Of a stretch of 64,000 nucleotides of DNA, positions 25,717 to 34,977 are shown piece after piece. A model generated the notes under the pieces. It had not been told where the DNA came from. It did not search any database and saw nothing but the letters and a program-made list of their open reading frames with translations. The DNA comes from Deltaproteobacteria bacterium (GTDB taxonomy: Bacteria > Myxococcota_A > UBA9042 > PHBI01). The stretch's first letter is position 1. Every line of letters begins with the position of its first letter. A program made the position numbers and the translations under genes. Where the stretch lies: contig WYBB01000210.1 in assembly GCA_011526585.1 (NCBI GenBank), positions 1-64,000 on the forward strand, in the 5' to 3' direction.

Positions 25717-27948
25717 ATGCGCTCGTCGTCGCTCGCTGCGGCCGTCGCGTCGATCTGCGCGGCGTGTGCGCCGATCCTGCGCAGCGGCGACATCGAGCCG
25801 CCGCCGGACACCAGGGTCGTGGTCGTGATGGAGGTCGAGCCGGAGCGCGAGACGTCGATCCCGCCCGCGGAGCTGGCCGCGGCGATCGGTGACGCCAGCG
25901 TCGCGGTCCTGGCGACGACGCCGCAGCCGGAGGTGGCGTCCGGCACCGCGCTCGACGAGATGAGCATGAACGTGCAGGGGCTCTCGGTGCCGGCCGACGA
26001 CGCGCTCGTCGACGAAGCCGAGCTCGCGACCGACGCGCGCCGCCTCGAGAGCATCTTCATGGCGCGCGGCTTCTTCCGCGCCAAGAGCCTCGGCCACCGC
26101 GTCGACGTGCGCGGCGACGACCGCGCCGGCGTGCGCTTCTCGATCCTCGAGGGCCAGGCGACGACCGTCGTCGAGATCGTCTTTCGCGGCGCCTGCGACA
26201 TCCGCGAGGACGTCGACCGCGAGAAGCTCGCGCGCCTGGCCGAGCTGTGCCGCGACATCCGCGAGCTGATCCCGATGCGCGTCGGCGACGTGTGGACCGA
26301 GGAGGCCTACGCGACCGGGCTCGACGTCGTGGCGCGGGCCTTTCGCGGAGCCGGCTTCGTGCACGCGCGCGTCTTCGGGGACAACTGGGTCTCGCGCGAT
26401 CGCGGCGAGGCCGCGGTGTGGTACCAGGTCGACCCGGGCCCGCTCGTGCGCGTCAAGGGCGAGGTGATCATCGAGGGCAGCGTGCACGTCGACGACGCGC
26501 GGATCCGCCAGCGCATCTCCATTCGCGACGGCGACGTCCTCGACAGCGAGCTCTTGCGCACGACCGAGCGGAACATCCAGGACCTCGGCCCCTTCTTCTC
26601 GGTGCAGGCGCTGCCCGTGCTGGAGCTGCCCGAGCCCACGCCCGCGCCGCCGGAACCCGCCGAGGCGCCGGCTCCCCCGCCCGCCGAGCCACCCGCCGAG
26701 ACACCCGCCGAAACGCCCGCCGAACCACCCGCCGCTGACGCTCCATCGGAACAAGAGGGTGAAGAGCCGGAGCCGCCGCAGTTCCGGCCGAGCGAGATGC
26801 GCGTCAAGGTGCAGGTCGCCGAGGCGCCGCCCTGGGAGCTGACCGTCGGCCCGAGCGTCGTCACCGACTTCCTGCGCCTCGACCTCGCGCTGCCCTCGGC
26901 GTTCACCCACCGCAACCTCTTCGGCGAGCTGGTCGCCCTGCAGATCACCGCGCGCCCGGCGCTCGTGCTTCCCGACTGCTTCACCGGCGCCGGCGGCTGC
27001 TTCGCCAGCCCCGAGTTCGGCCTGGACTCGAAAGTGGGCTTGCAGGTTCCGTCCTTCTTCGAGGAGTACCTGCGCCTGTCGATCGAGACCGGCTACAAGC
27101 GCGACCCGACGCAAGCGACCAAGTCCGACGTCGTCGGCGGCTCGATCGGCCTCCTGCGCCGCATCGTGGGCGGTCTGAGCGCCCGCATCGGCTACAACCT
27201 CTCCTACGAACGTTACTTCGGCGCTCGGGCCATCAGCGACGCGGGCGCGGAGGAGGCGGAGGTCGTGTCGGCCCTGCGCTACGAGCGCGAGGACCTGCTC
27301 GCCTGGTTCGACGCCTCGCTGGTGCTCGACCTCCGCGACTCCCCGCTCGACACGCGCAACGGAGCCTTCAGCGCGCTCTCGCTCAACGTCGCCGGCCCGT
27401 TCGCCGGCGGCAACGCGACCTATACCCGCCTGCTCGGCGACGTGCGCCTCTACTGGACGCCGCGCTTCGTCAAGTGGCTCACCCTGGCCGGTCGCCTGCG
27501 TGTCGGCTGGAACTTCTACGAGCTCGCGCAGGGCACGCCGCTCGGCGCGCGCTTCAAATCCGGCGGCGCCACCAGCATGCGCGGCTTCAAGACCGATCGC
27601 CTCGGCGACTTCGTCTGCGCCGAGAGCGAAGACGCCACCCGCTACGTCAACGACCCGAGTTGCCGCGACAGCGCCGCGCAGCGCACCTACATCGGTGGCA
27701 ACCACCTCATCGAGACCAACTTCGAGCTGCGCTTCCACCTGCGTGGCGGTGTGGGCCTCGTCCTCTGGATGGACGCGGGGCGCGTGTGGAGTCGCAGGGA
27801 CGACGTGGATCTCGGCGAGCTCTTCGTCGCGCTGGGCCCGGGCTTCCGCTACGATCTGCCGTTCGGCCCGCTCCGCCTCGACGTCGGCTTCCTGCTCGGC
27901 AAGAATCGCGACGAGCTGTTCCACATCACGCTCGGGCAGGCCTTCTGA
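25717..27948 (+). CDS. tamA: Omp85-family outer-membrane protein (TamA/BamA-like)
   Basis: Outer-membrane insertase component; TamA works with TamB in envelope assembly and lipid transport. The ATG at 25717 precedes a short hydrophobic signal (LAAAVASICAAC), which could be lipidated. POTRA-type domains follow (FMARGFFRAKSLGH ... FSILEGQAT, GDVWTEEAYATGLDV, RQRISIRDGDVLDSELLRTTERNIQDLGPF). A Pro/Ala/Glu-rich linker of about 45 residues (around 305-350) separates them from the C-terminal barrel (about 360-743), which contains TSMRGFKTDRLGDF, the counterpart of the Omp85 VRGF/Y motif. 743 aa. Its TGA overlaps the tamB ATG by one base. An in-frame start further upstream (25516) would run through the inverted repeat and is rejected. 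Confidence 0.85.
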   Translation: MRSSSLAAAVASICAACAPILRSGDIEPPPDTRVVVVMEVEPERETSIPPAELAAAIGDASVAVLATTPQPEVASGTALDEMSMNVQGLSVPADDALVDEAELATDARRLESIFMARGFFRAKSLGHRVDVRGDDRAGVRFSILEGQATTVVEIVFRGACDIREDVDREKLARLAELCRDIRELIPMRVGDVWTEEAYATGLDVVARAFRGAGFVHARVFGDNWVSRDRGEAAVWYQVDPGPLVRVKGEVIIEGSVHVDDARIRQRISIRDGDVLDSELLRTTERNIQDLGPFFSVQALPVLELPEPTPAPPEPAEAPAPPPAEPPAETPAETPAEPPAADAPSEQEGEEPEPPQFRPSEMRVKVQVAEAPPWELTVGPSVVTDFLRLDLALPSAFTHRNLFGELVALQITARPALVLPDCFTGAGGCFASPEFGLDSKVGLQVPSFFEEYLRLSIETGYKRDPTQATKSDVVGGSIGLLRRIVGGLSARIGYNLSYERYFGARAISDAGAEEAEVVSALRYEREDLLAWFDASLVLDLRDSPLDTRNGAFSALSLNVAGPFAGGNATYTRLLGDVRLYWTPRFVKWLTLAGRLRVGWNFYELAQGTPLGARFKSGGATSMRGFKTDRLGDFVCAESEDATRYVNDPSCRDSAAQRTYIGGNHLIETNFELRFHLRGGVGLVLWMDAGRVWSRRDDVDLGELFVALGPGFRYDLPFGPLRLDVGFLLGKNRDELFHITLGQAF

Positions 27949-30900
27949 TGACGACCGCCGCGCCCGCGCCGGAGCCGGCGAGCGCACCGCCCCCTCCCGC
28001 GGTATCGCCGCGGCGCCGCTTCCGCGCCCTGCGCGCCGCGCTGCGCGTGCTCGGCTGGACGCTCGCCATCGTCCTCGTGCTGCTGATCGCGGTCTTCGTC
28101 TTCCTGCAGACCGGGCCGGGCAAGGACCTCGTCAGGACGGTCGTGCTCGACGTGCTCAACGACACCTTTCACGGCCGCCTCGAGCTCGACGAGCTCGACG
28201 GCTTCCTTCCCTTCGACGTCGAGCTCGTCGGCTTTCGCGCCTACGATCCCGACGGTCTGCAGGTGCTCTCGGTCGCGCGGCTCACCGCCGACTTCCACCC
28301 GCTCGAGCTCCTCGACACCACCGTGCACCTGTCGGACGTGCGCATCGATCGCCCCGACGTCGCGATCTTCGACGCCCGTGGGCGCGTGGCGCTGCTGCGC
28401 GCCTTCGAGCCGCGCACACCGTCGACCGACGAGACCCCGTCACCCTGGATCGTGCGCTTCGAGGGCATCGATCTCGAGCACGGCCGCGTCGACGGCCTGG
28501 TCGCCGGCGAGGATCTCGCGCTCACCGAGATCGCCATCGATCTCACGCTCGGGCTCGGGCCACAGGGCCTCACCTGGCCGCACCTCGAGCTCTCCGGCCA
28601 GCCGACCGGCAGCTCCGAGCTCGTCGCGCTGCTCACCACCGCCGCCTCGCCCGACGGAGGTCGCGTCATCGTCACCAGCCGCGGCGAGATCCAGGGTGAC
28701 ACCCTGCGCCTCGACGCGCTCGAGCTCGGCGCGGGCGATCATCACCTCGCCACGCGCGGCTCGGTCGAGCTCGCCGGCCCGCTCGTCGCCGAGCTGGAGA
28801 TCCTCGACCTCGCCCTCGATCTCTCACGCCTGCCCGCCGCGGCGCGGCAGGCCCTCGTCGGACCGGATCCACCGCCGGGGGTGCTGCTCGTCGACGGCAG
28901 GGGCCGTCTCGCCGTCGGTCCCGACGGCGTCGCCACCGTCGACCTCACGCTGGGCACGCCGTGGGGCCATGCGCTCCTGCAGGCCAACGCCGGGATCGTG
29001 CAGCCCGGGACGCCCGAGCTCCGCCTGCGCGATTGGGCCTTCACCCTCGACCTCGCCGATCTGGTGCCGCCGCCGGCGCTGCTCGCCGAGATGCCGACCG
29101 TGGCCGGCGAGACCCGCGCCGACGTGCGCGTCGAGGGGATCGGCGCCGGGCTGCCGCTGGATTCCGGCGCGCACGCCCGCGTCGCGGTCACGATCGACGA
29201 GCGCGCACCCAACGACGGACACCTCGAGCTCGTGCTCACGCGCGTCGCCGACGATGCGCGCGACGGCGCGCCGACCTTCCGCGTCGAGCTGGCGAGCCTC
29301 GCCCTCACGCTCCAGCCATGGCTCGCGCTCGCCGGAGAGCCGGAGCTCGTCGGCGAGATCGGCGTGCTCTACGTCGACGGGGACCTCGCCCTGCCCGCGG
29401 CCGGCTCGCCGCGCCTCCGGCTGGCCGCGAGCTTCGACGCCGCGGCCAGCGGTCGCATCATGGCGATCGGCAAGCCGCTCGACGCGCCGCGCCTCGACGG
29501 CAGCGCGCACCTCGAGTGGGATGGCGTCGGGCTACCGCGCGGCCGCGTCGATCTCGCCGCGGTCGATCTGGGCTTCGATCTCGGCGGCGCGCGCACGCTC
29601 GACCTCGGCTTCGATCTGCACGCGCAGAGCGACGGCACGCCCGAGCTCGTCGGCCAGCTCAGCGCCTCGGACCTCCGCTGGGAGGGCATGCGCGTCGCGC
29701 TGCTCGAGGTACCGCTCGAGCTCGCGCTCGAAGGCCTCGACACCGCCGCGCCGCGGCCGCGTGGGCGGGTGCGCTGGCGCGCGAGCGGGATCGATCTCGG
29801 CGCCCAGCGCCTCGCCGAGACCGCCGGCGATCTGCGCGTCGTGCCCGAGCGCGACGGCCTGCGTGTACGCGGCACCCTGCGCACCGTCGGCCTCGATCTG
29901 GACAGCCCCGTCGATCTCGCCGCGCGGTCGAGCGACCTCGTGATCGACGCCTTCGTCGGTCCCGATCCCGCGGGCGATCCGGCGATCCCGCTCGGCGGAC
30001 CGATCGATCTGCGCCTCGCGGGCGCGCTGGGTGAAGTACGCCAGGGACCGCGTCGCGCCGCGCGCGTGGCCTTCGACGATCTGCGCGTCGTCATGGCGCG
30101 CGGCCCCGCGGGACCGATCGCCGTCACCGGCGTCACGCGCTGGACCGGCCTTGCCACGCCCGAGGTGTCGGCCGGCCAGGCGACGATCGACCTCGATCTC
30201 GCGCTCGGTCCGGCGCGCGCGCTGCCGAGCGGCGTCGCCAGGGTCGACGTCAGCGACCTCTCCCTGCCCGACGGCCAGCGCTTCGATCGCGTCGTCGTCG
30301 ACGCGCTCGCGCGGCCGGACGGACAGGTGGAATACAGCGGCAACGCGACGCAGCGCAGGCCGGTCGCGCGCGAGCCCGGCGAGGCGCCGATCGATCGCGG
30401 CGTCAGCGCGCACTTCGCCGGCACGCTCACGCTGCCGACACGCGACCGCGCGCTGGTGGTCGGCGTGCGCGAGCTGCGCCTGCGCCGGCCCGGCGATCGC
30501 GAGGACTTCCTGGTCGCCGACGCGATCGGCTTCGACGCCGACGGCTGGGTGAGCCTCGAACGCCTGGTCGTACGAACGGTTCGCACGGCCGGCGCGCTCG
30601 AGCTGGGTGGGCGTTTCCGACCGTCGGACGGCGCCATCGATCTCCGCCTCGACGCCAAGGGGCTCGCCATCCCGGCCTGGGTCGCGCTCGTCGAGGACGC
30701 CCTCGGTTGGGCCGGGCTCACGGCCGCCATCGATCTACCCGCCGAGCTCGACGGCGAGCTCGGGCTGACCTTGCGCGTCGACGGAACGCTCGCCGCGCCG
30801 ACCGCGACGGCCGAGCTCACCCTCGACCACGTCGCCTTCGGCGCGCGCCGCGACGCCGGCGCCCACGCGCGCCTCGCGCTCACCGAGACCGGCGTCGAGA

Positions 30901-33647
30901 TCCTGGCCGCGCTCGCCTGGCACGACGGCGGCGACCTCTCGCTGGAGGCGCGCCTGCCCGCGCGCGCGTCCCTGAGCCCGCCCGGGCTCGCCTGGGACGA
31001 CGCCCGCCCCGTGCACCTGGCGCTGTCGATCGACGAGTCCGATCTCGAGGAGGTCTTCGCCTGGGCCGACGCGCTGGCGATGGCCGGCACGCCCTCGGGG
31101 GCCGAGCTGCGCGAAGCCGCCGGCGTGCAGGAGATCGCCGGCGCCCTGCGCTTCGATCTGATCGTCGACGGTACGCCGGCCGATCCGCGCCTGCGCACGA
31201 CCCTCGTCGGTCGGCCCCTCGCCATCGGCGCCTGGAAGGACGGCAGCCTCGTGCTCGAAGGATCGGCGCGCGGGGATGCGTCCTCCTTCCGCCTCGTGAT
31301 GGCGGACGCGGACAATCGCACCCAGGCGCTCTGCGACGTGGCGCTCTCGTTCGGGATCGCGCGCGCGCTGCGCCAGCCCGATCCGCTCACGTGGATCCGC
31401 GACGCCATGCGCGAGCGCGAGTCCGCGATCGAGCTCGACGTGCCGCGCGTGGCCCTCGCCGAGACACCGCTCGTGACCTTCCTGCCCGACGACATGCAGG
31501 ACCTCGCCGCCGAGGTCGATCTCATCCTGGCCGGCACCCTGCGACAGCCGATCCTCGACGGCTCCGTGCGGCTGACCTCGGCCGAGCTCACGCCCTTCGA
31601 TCTCGGCCTGGGCTTGGATTTCTCCACCAGCGACGAGGTCGTCGACGTGCGCATCGTCGCCGCACGCCCGACCGGCGACGCGCTGATCGAGGGGCTGCTC
31701 TCCGTGCCGATGCTCGGCGACCTGCTCGAGAGTCCCGCGAGCGCGCCGCGCCTCCTCGACAACCCGCGCCTCTCGCTCGAGCTCCAGAGCGCGGACGTCG
31801 CCGCCTTCGACTTCTGGGAGCTCAATCAGGCGCTCGGCGATCTCGCGACGCAGCTCTTCCCCGACGGACGCGTCATGCTCGACCTGAGCGCCCAGGGTGG
31901 ACCCGAGGGGCTCAACGCGAGCCTGATGACGCGCGTGCGCACGACGACGCCCGTCGGGGTCCCACCGCCCGCCACCGCGGAGGCGAGCGGCATCCGGCGC
32001 AACGCCGCCGACGACGTGCGCCTGGCGCTCCTGGTCGCACCCGATCGGGTCACGCTCAACCTCGCGCTGGTGCAGGACTCGCGCTCGGTCACCCCGTTCC
32101 TGGCGATCCAGTTCGCCGCCGCCGTCGGACCGCGTGTCCTCCTGAGCCCGCCCGACGGCAAGCCGATCGACCTCGCCCGGGTGCCGATCGAGGGCCGCAT
32201 CCGCGCCGGCGAGTTCCGTCTCGAGGGCTTCGCCTCCGCCTTCCGCGACGTGCTCGGCACCTCCGGCGGCCACCTCACCGGCGACGTCCTGATCTCCGGC
32301 ACGCTCGCGCAACCGCGCTTCGCGCAGAGCCTGATCGCGCAGTTCCAGCCGATCGTGGTCGCGCCGCTCGGCCTCGCGCACGACTTCGCCACCGTCAACA
32401 TCGACTTCGTCAACGGCACCGACTGGCTCGTCACCGTCAACGAGCTCTACGACGAGACGCGCAAGACCACCCAGCTCCCGGTCTCGCGCTGCGGCATCGA
32501 GCCCTTCAAGTCCGACGTGGTCGACTACACCGTGCACCCCTACCTGGCGATCCAGCTCTCCGGCTCCATCCCCTCGCTCGATCCGAAGAAGATGACGCTC
32601 GGCGGCTGCATCGGCTTGCGCGACTACTCGGCGCTCGCCAAGCGCGACATGAGCGGGCGCATCGACGGCGAGCTCAAGCTCGGCGGCACGGTCGCGCGCC
32701 CCGAGGTGCGCGGCAAGCTCACCACCATCGAGGCGGTGCTGGCGCCCAACCTCGCCTCGAAGACGATCCGCCCGATCGGCACGCCGCTCGACGTGACCCT
32801 GGTGCGTGGAGCGCCGGCACCACCGCTCGAGCGCCCCGAGCGGAACCCCTACAAGACCGGCGTGCTCATCGACGTCGGGGTCGTGATCCCCAAGGACGCC
32901 GTGCGCCTCGAGCCGAGCCTGATGCAGCTCCACGGCGAGGTGCGCGCGGTGCTCTACCCGCACGGCACGCTGCAGATCCGCACCGCCAGCGGCGAGCTCG
33001 GCATCGTCGGCACCATCGAGGTGCCAAGGGAGCAGGTCCTGCTCTACGGACATGCCTTCAAGGTCGATCCGGACTCGCGCATCGTCTTCACCGGCGACAT
33101 GAGCACCGATCCGCAGATCTCCTTCACCGCCCGCTACAACATCGCCCACGTCGACCTCAGCTCGATCGGCCTCACCACGACCCGCGACTCCGAGGTGGTC
33201 GTGCGTGTCACCGGCAACGCCACCGAGCCGCGCCTGAGCTTCAGCTCGACCCCGTCGATGGACGAGGCGAACATCCTCTCGGTGATCGCGCTGGGGATCC
33301 CGGCCGGCAGCGAGGCGATCGGCGAAGCGGTGCAGGCCCAGCTCTTCACCGCCATCATGGGCATGGCCACGCTGCAGTTCGCGCGCGACTTCCAGCGCCG
33401 CTTGGGGCTCGACGTGCTGCGCATCGAGGCCCAGTCCGCCGATCCGACCGACTCACGGCTCACCGTCGGCAAGCGCCTGGCCGAGGATCTCCTCCTCTAT
33501 TACTACCTCGATCCGGCCGCCGACGACGACGAGGACTCGAGCCGTTTCTGGCTCGAGTACCGCCTCACGCGCTTCCTCTCGGTGGTGTCGCGCGCGGGTG
33601 ACTCGGGGGACGTCGGACTCGAGCTCAACCTGCGCTTCCAGGAGTGA
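27948..33647 (+). CDS. tamB: TamB-like translocation and assembly module protein (DUF490/AsmA-like)
   Basis: Very large inner-membrane-anchored periplasm-spanning protein (1899 aa), the partner of TamA. A Pro/Ala-rich cytosolic start is followed by one TM segment (TLAIVLVLLIAVFVFLQTG near residue 45) and the start of the AsmA-like beta-taco (VVLDVLNDTFHGRLELDELDGFL). Hundreds of residues of beta-rich Leu/Asp/Gly/Val sequence follow, and the C-terminal DUF490 domain is recognisable (YGHAFKVDPDSRIVFTGD, DPQISFTARY, NATEPRLSFSSTPSMDEANILSVI, SRFWLEYRLTRFLSVVSRAGDSGDVGLELNLRF). It is longer than E. coli TamB (~1260). The TGATG overlap with tamA implies translational coupling. A bidirectional hairpin lies downstream. 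Confidence 0.9.
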   Translation: MTTAAPAPEPASAPPPPAVSPRRRFRALRAALRVLGWTLAIVLVLLIAVFVFLQTGPGKDLVRTVVLDVLNDTFHGRLELDELDGFLPFDVELVGFRAYDPDGLQVLSVARLTADFHPLELLDTTVHLSDVRIDRPDVAIFDARGRVALLRAFEPRTPSTDETPSPWIVRFEGIDLEHGRVDGLVAGEDLALTEIAIDLTLGLGPQGLTWPHLELSGQPTGSSELVALLTTAASPDGGRVIVTSRGEIQGDTLRLDALELGAGDHHLATRGSVELAGPLVAELEILDLALDLSRLPAAARQALVGPDPPPGVLLVDGRGRLAVGPDGVATVDLTLGTPWGHALLQANAGIVQPGTPELRLRDWAFTLDLADLVPPPALLAEMPTVAGETRADVRVEGIGAGLPLDSGAHARVAVTIDERAPNDGHLELVLTRVADDARDGAPTFRVELASLALTLQPWLALAGEPELVGEIGVLYVDGDLALPAAGSPRLRLAASFDAAASGRIMAIGKPLDAPRLDGSAHLEWDGVGLPRGRVDLAAVDLGFDLGGARTLDLGFDLHAQSDGTPELVGQLSASDLRWEGMRVALLEVPLELALEGLDTAAPRPRGRVRWRASGIDLGAQRLAETAGDLRVVPERDGLRVRGTLRTVGLDLDSPVDLAARSSDLVIDAFVGPDPAGDPAIPLGGPIDLRLAGALGEVRQGPRRAARVAFDDLRVVMARGPAGPIAVTGVTRWTGLATPEVSAGQATIDLDLALGPARALPSGVARVDVSDLSLPDGQRFDRVVVDALARPDGQVEYSGNATQRRPVAREPGEAPIDRGVSAHFAGTLTLPTRDRALVVGVRELRLRRPGDREDFLVADAIGFDADGWVSLERLVVRTVRTAGALELGGRFRPSDGAIDLRLDAKGLAIPAWVALVEDALGWAGLTAAIDLPAELDGELGLTLRVDGTLAAPTATAELTLDHVAFGARRDAGAHARLALTETGVEILAALAWHDGGDLSLEARLPARASLSPPGLAWDDARPVHLALSIDESDLEEVFAWADALAMAGTPSGAELREAAGVQEIAGALRFDLIVDGTPADPRLRTTLVGRPLAIGAWKDGSLVLEGSARGDASSFRLVMADADNRTQALCDVALSFGIARALRQPDPLTWIRDAMRERESAIELDVPRVALAETPLVTFLPDDMQDLAAEVDLILAGTLRQPILDGSVRLTSAELTPFDLGLGLDFSTSDEVVDVRIVAARPTGDALIEGLLSVPMLGDLLESPASAPRLLDNPRLSLELQSADVAAFDFWELNQALGDLATQLFPDGRVMLDLSAQGGPEGLNASLMTRVRTTTPVGVPPPATAEASGIRRNAADDVRLALLVAPDRVTLNLALVQDSRSVTPFLAIQFAAAVGPRVLLSPPDGKPIDLARVPIEGRIRAGEFRLEGFASAFRDVLGTSGGHLTGDVLISGTLAQPRFAQSLIAQFQPIVVAPLGLAHDFATVNIDFVNGTDWLVTVNELYDETRKTTQLPVSRCGIEPFKSDVVDYTVHPYLAIQLSGSIPSLDPKKMTLGGCIGLRDYSALAKRDMSGRIDGELKLGGTVARPEVRGKLTTIEAVLAPNLASKTIRPIGTPLDVTLVRGAPAPPLERPERNPYKTGVLIDVGVVIPKDAVRLEPSLMQLHGEVRAVLYPHGTLQIRTASGELGIVGTIEVPREQVLLYGHAFKVDPDSRIVFTGDMSTDPQISFTARYNIAHVDLSSIGLTTTRDSEVVVRVTGNATEPRLSFSSTPSMDEANILSVIALGIPAGSEAIGEAVQAQLFTAIMGMATLQFARDFQRRLGLDVLRIEAQSADPTDSRLTVGKRLAEDLLLYYYLDPAADDDEDSSRFWLEYRLTRFLSVVSRAGDSGDVGLELNLRFQE

Positions 33648-33672
33648 CGATCAGCGAGTCGTATAAACGGGA

Positions 33673-33702
33673 ACGGGCGGTGGAGTCGCCCCCACCGCCC
33701 GT
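33673..33702. terminator. Bidirectional terminator hairpin between tamB and the RRM gene
   Basis: A perfect 11-bp stem, ACGGGCGGTGG / CCACCGCCCGT, with an 8-base loop lies between convergent genes. On the minus strand it is followed by TCCCGTTTATAC, on the plus strand by GATCGGTTCAT. Confidence 0.65.
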
Positions 33703-33737
33703 GATCGGTTCATGAGTCAGGCGCGTGAGCGCGAGCC

Positions 33738-34049
33738 TCAGAAGCCGCGATGACCGCCACGGCCACCGCCGAAGCCGCCACGGCCGCCGCCGCCGCCGCC
33801 CTGCTTCTCCTGCGCCTCGTTGACCCGCACCGTGCGACCATCGAGGTTCTGACCGTCCATACCCGCCACGGCCGCGTCGGCCGCCGCATTGTCCTGGAAG
33901 GTCACGAACCCGAACCCGCGCGAGCGGCCGGTCTCACGGTCCATGATGACCTTCGACTCGGAGATGGTCCCGTACTCCTCGAACGCCTGCGCGAGGCTAC
34001 CGTCCGTCGTGTTCCAGTCCAGGCCACCCACAAAAAGCTTCTTCGACAT
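33738..34049 (-). CDS. Glycine-rich RRM RNA-binding protein
   Basis: Single-RRM protein of 103 aa like the cold-inducible Rbp proteins of cyanobacteria and myxobacteria. RNP2 is LFVGGL (residues 5-10) and RNP1 RGFGFVTF (44-51), with the aromatic RNA-stacking residues present. The last ~20 residues are almost only Gly and Arg with Phe (GGRGGFGGG), an RGG-like tail. The ATG at 34049 begins MSKKLFVGG; the open frame extends upstream but without family similarity. The preceding 257 bases hold no gene and may be a long leader. It binds single-stranded RNA; targets are unknown. Confidence 0.93.
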   Translation of the reverse strand: MSKKLFVGGLDWNTTDGSLAQAFEEYGTISESKVIMDRETGRSRGFGFVTFQDNAAADAAVAGMDGQNLDGRTVRVNEAQEKQGGGGGGRGGFGGGRGGHRGF

Positions 34050-34306
34050 GAAAATCTCTCTACTCTCGACGGACACGCTCAGTGGTGCCCACCGATACTC
34101 ACAAGAAGGGCCGAGCGCCCTGATGGAATTCGACGCTATCGCCACCCCGACAGCCATCCCGAACGGGTGGGTGCAAGGGGCTTGCGCTCTCGATGCTGCA
34201 AGCGAACGAGCTGCTCATACAGGCCGCCCGCGACAACCACAAGCGATGATCGCATTCTTTGTCGTGCCGCCTCGATGCGTCCACGGCTGGCGGCGTGCCA
34301 CCATCA
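34050..34306 (-). other. Gene-free region upstream of the RRM gene
   Basis: These 257 bases separate the RRM gene from the FGE-fold gene. Several purine-rich and A/T-richer stretches (around 34040-34075 and 34230-34265) set it apart from the GC-rich surroundings, but no confident promoter, riboswitch or small ORF was identified. Confidence 0.4.
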
Positions 34307-34921
34307 TCAGAGCGCGCAGCGGAAGCCGACGCCCCCCGAGCGCTCCTCGCGCGCGAGCTCCAACCTCAGGGCCGCGCGTGGATCGGGCGAGCCCCAGAAG
34401 CCGCCGCGCGCGACCGAGCCGCGCAGGCGCTCCCACACGTTGCCGCTCAGATCGAGGTGTCCGAACGGGCCGGCGCCTTCGGGTCGGTGCACGGCGTCGG
34501 GACGTGCGCCCGCGCCGCGATGCGGCGAACGACCGAAGAGCGCGCGCGCCGGATCGGGCGCACGCTCGCCCCACGGGTAGGTGCCGGTGCCGACCGCGCG
34601 CTGCCACTGGGCCTCGCTCGGCAAGCGCTTCTTCGCCCAGCGCGCGAAGGCTTCGGCCTCGTCCTGGGTCACGCCGACCACCGGCTGCGCGGGATCGTCC
34701 CAGCCCGGGCGGAAGATCCACGGCGGGCAGGCGGCGCCGGTCGCCTGCGCGAACGCGAGCCACTCGGCGTTGTTGACCGGGCGCAGGTCGAGCAGGAAGC
34801 CCAGGACCAGCCGCCGGCGCCCGTCGGGCAGTCGCACCAGGCCCGCCGGCACGCGCGCCATCGGCCCGAGCGCCACGCGCGGCGCGCGGCCGAAGCCCAG
34901 GCGTTGGAGCAGGACGATCAC
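34307..34921 (-). CDS. Short formylglycine-generating-enzyme (SUMF1) fold protein without the catalytic cysteines
   Basis: FGE-sulfatase domain protein of 204 aa from a GTG start; an internal ATG at 34861 (MARVPAGLVRLPDGRR) is the alternative. Family landmarks appear in order: ARVPAGLVRLP, PVNNAEWLAFA, PVVGVTQDEAEAFARWAKKRLPSEAQWQRAVG with YPWGE, LSGNVWERL, VARGGFW and a C-terminal GVGFRCAL. The Cys pair of true FGEs after the RGGSW motif is absent, so sulfatase activation is not expected. C-type-lectin-like folds of this family often bind ligands or act as protein partners. It is separated from the oxygenase gene by a hairpin. Confidence 0.85.
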   Translation of the reverse strand: MIVLLQRLGFGRAPRVALGPMARVPAGLVRLPDGRRRLVLGFLLDLRPVNNAEWLAFAQATGAACPPWIFRPGWDDPAQPVVGVTQDEAEAFARWAKKRLPSEAQWQRAVGTGTYPWGERAPDPARALFGRSPHRGAGARPDAVHRPEGAGPFGHLDLSGNVWERLRGSVARGGFWGSPDPRAALRLELAREERSGGVGFRCAL

Positions 34922-34941
34922 GGCCCGAGCTTACGAGGTGA

Positions 34942-34968
34942 AGCGCCGGCGTCCAGAAACCCGGCGCT
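34942..34968 (-). terminator. Hairpin downstream of the 2OG oxygenase gene
   Basis: An 8-bp perfect stem, AGCGCCGG / CCGGCGCT, with an 11-base loop lies 9 bases after the oxygenase stop and before the FGE-fold gene. No U-tract. Confidence 0.4.
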
Positions 34969-34977
34969 GTCTTGTGG

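Noticed and set aside
34307..34921. Functional formylglycine-generating enzyme
   Set aside because: The redox cysteines are absent and no sulfatase gene is in the window.
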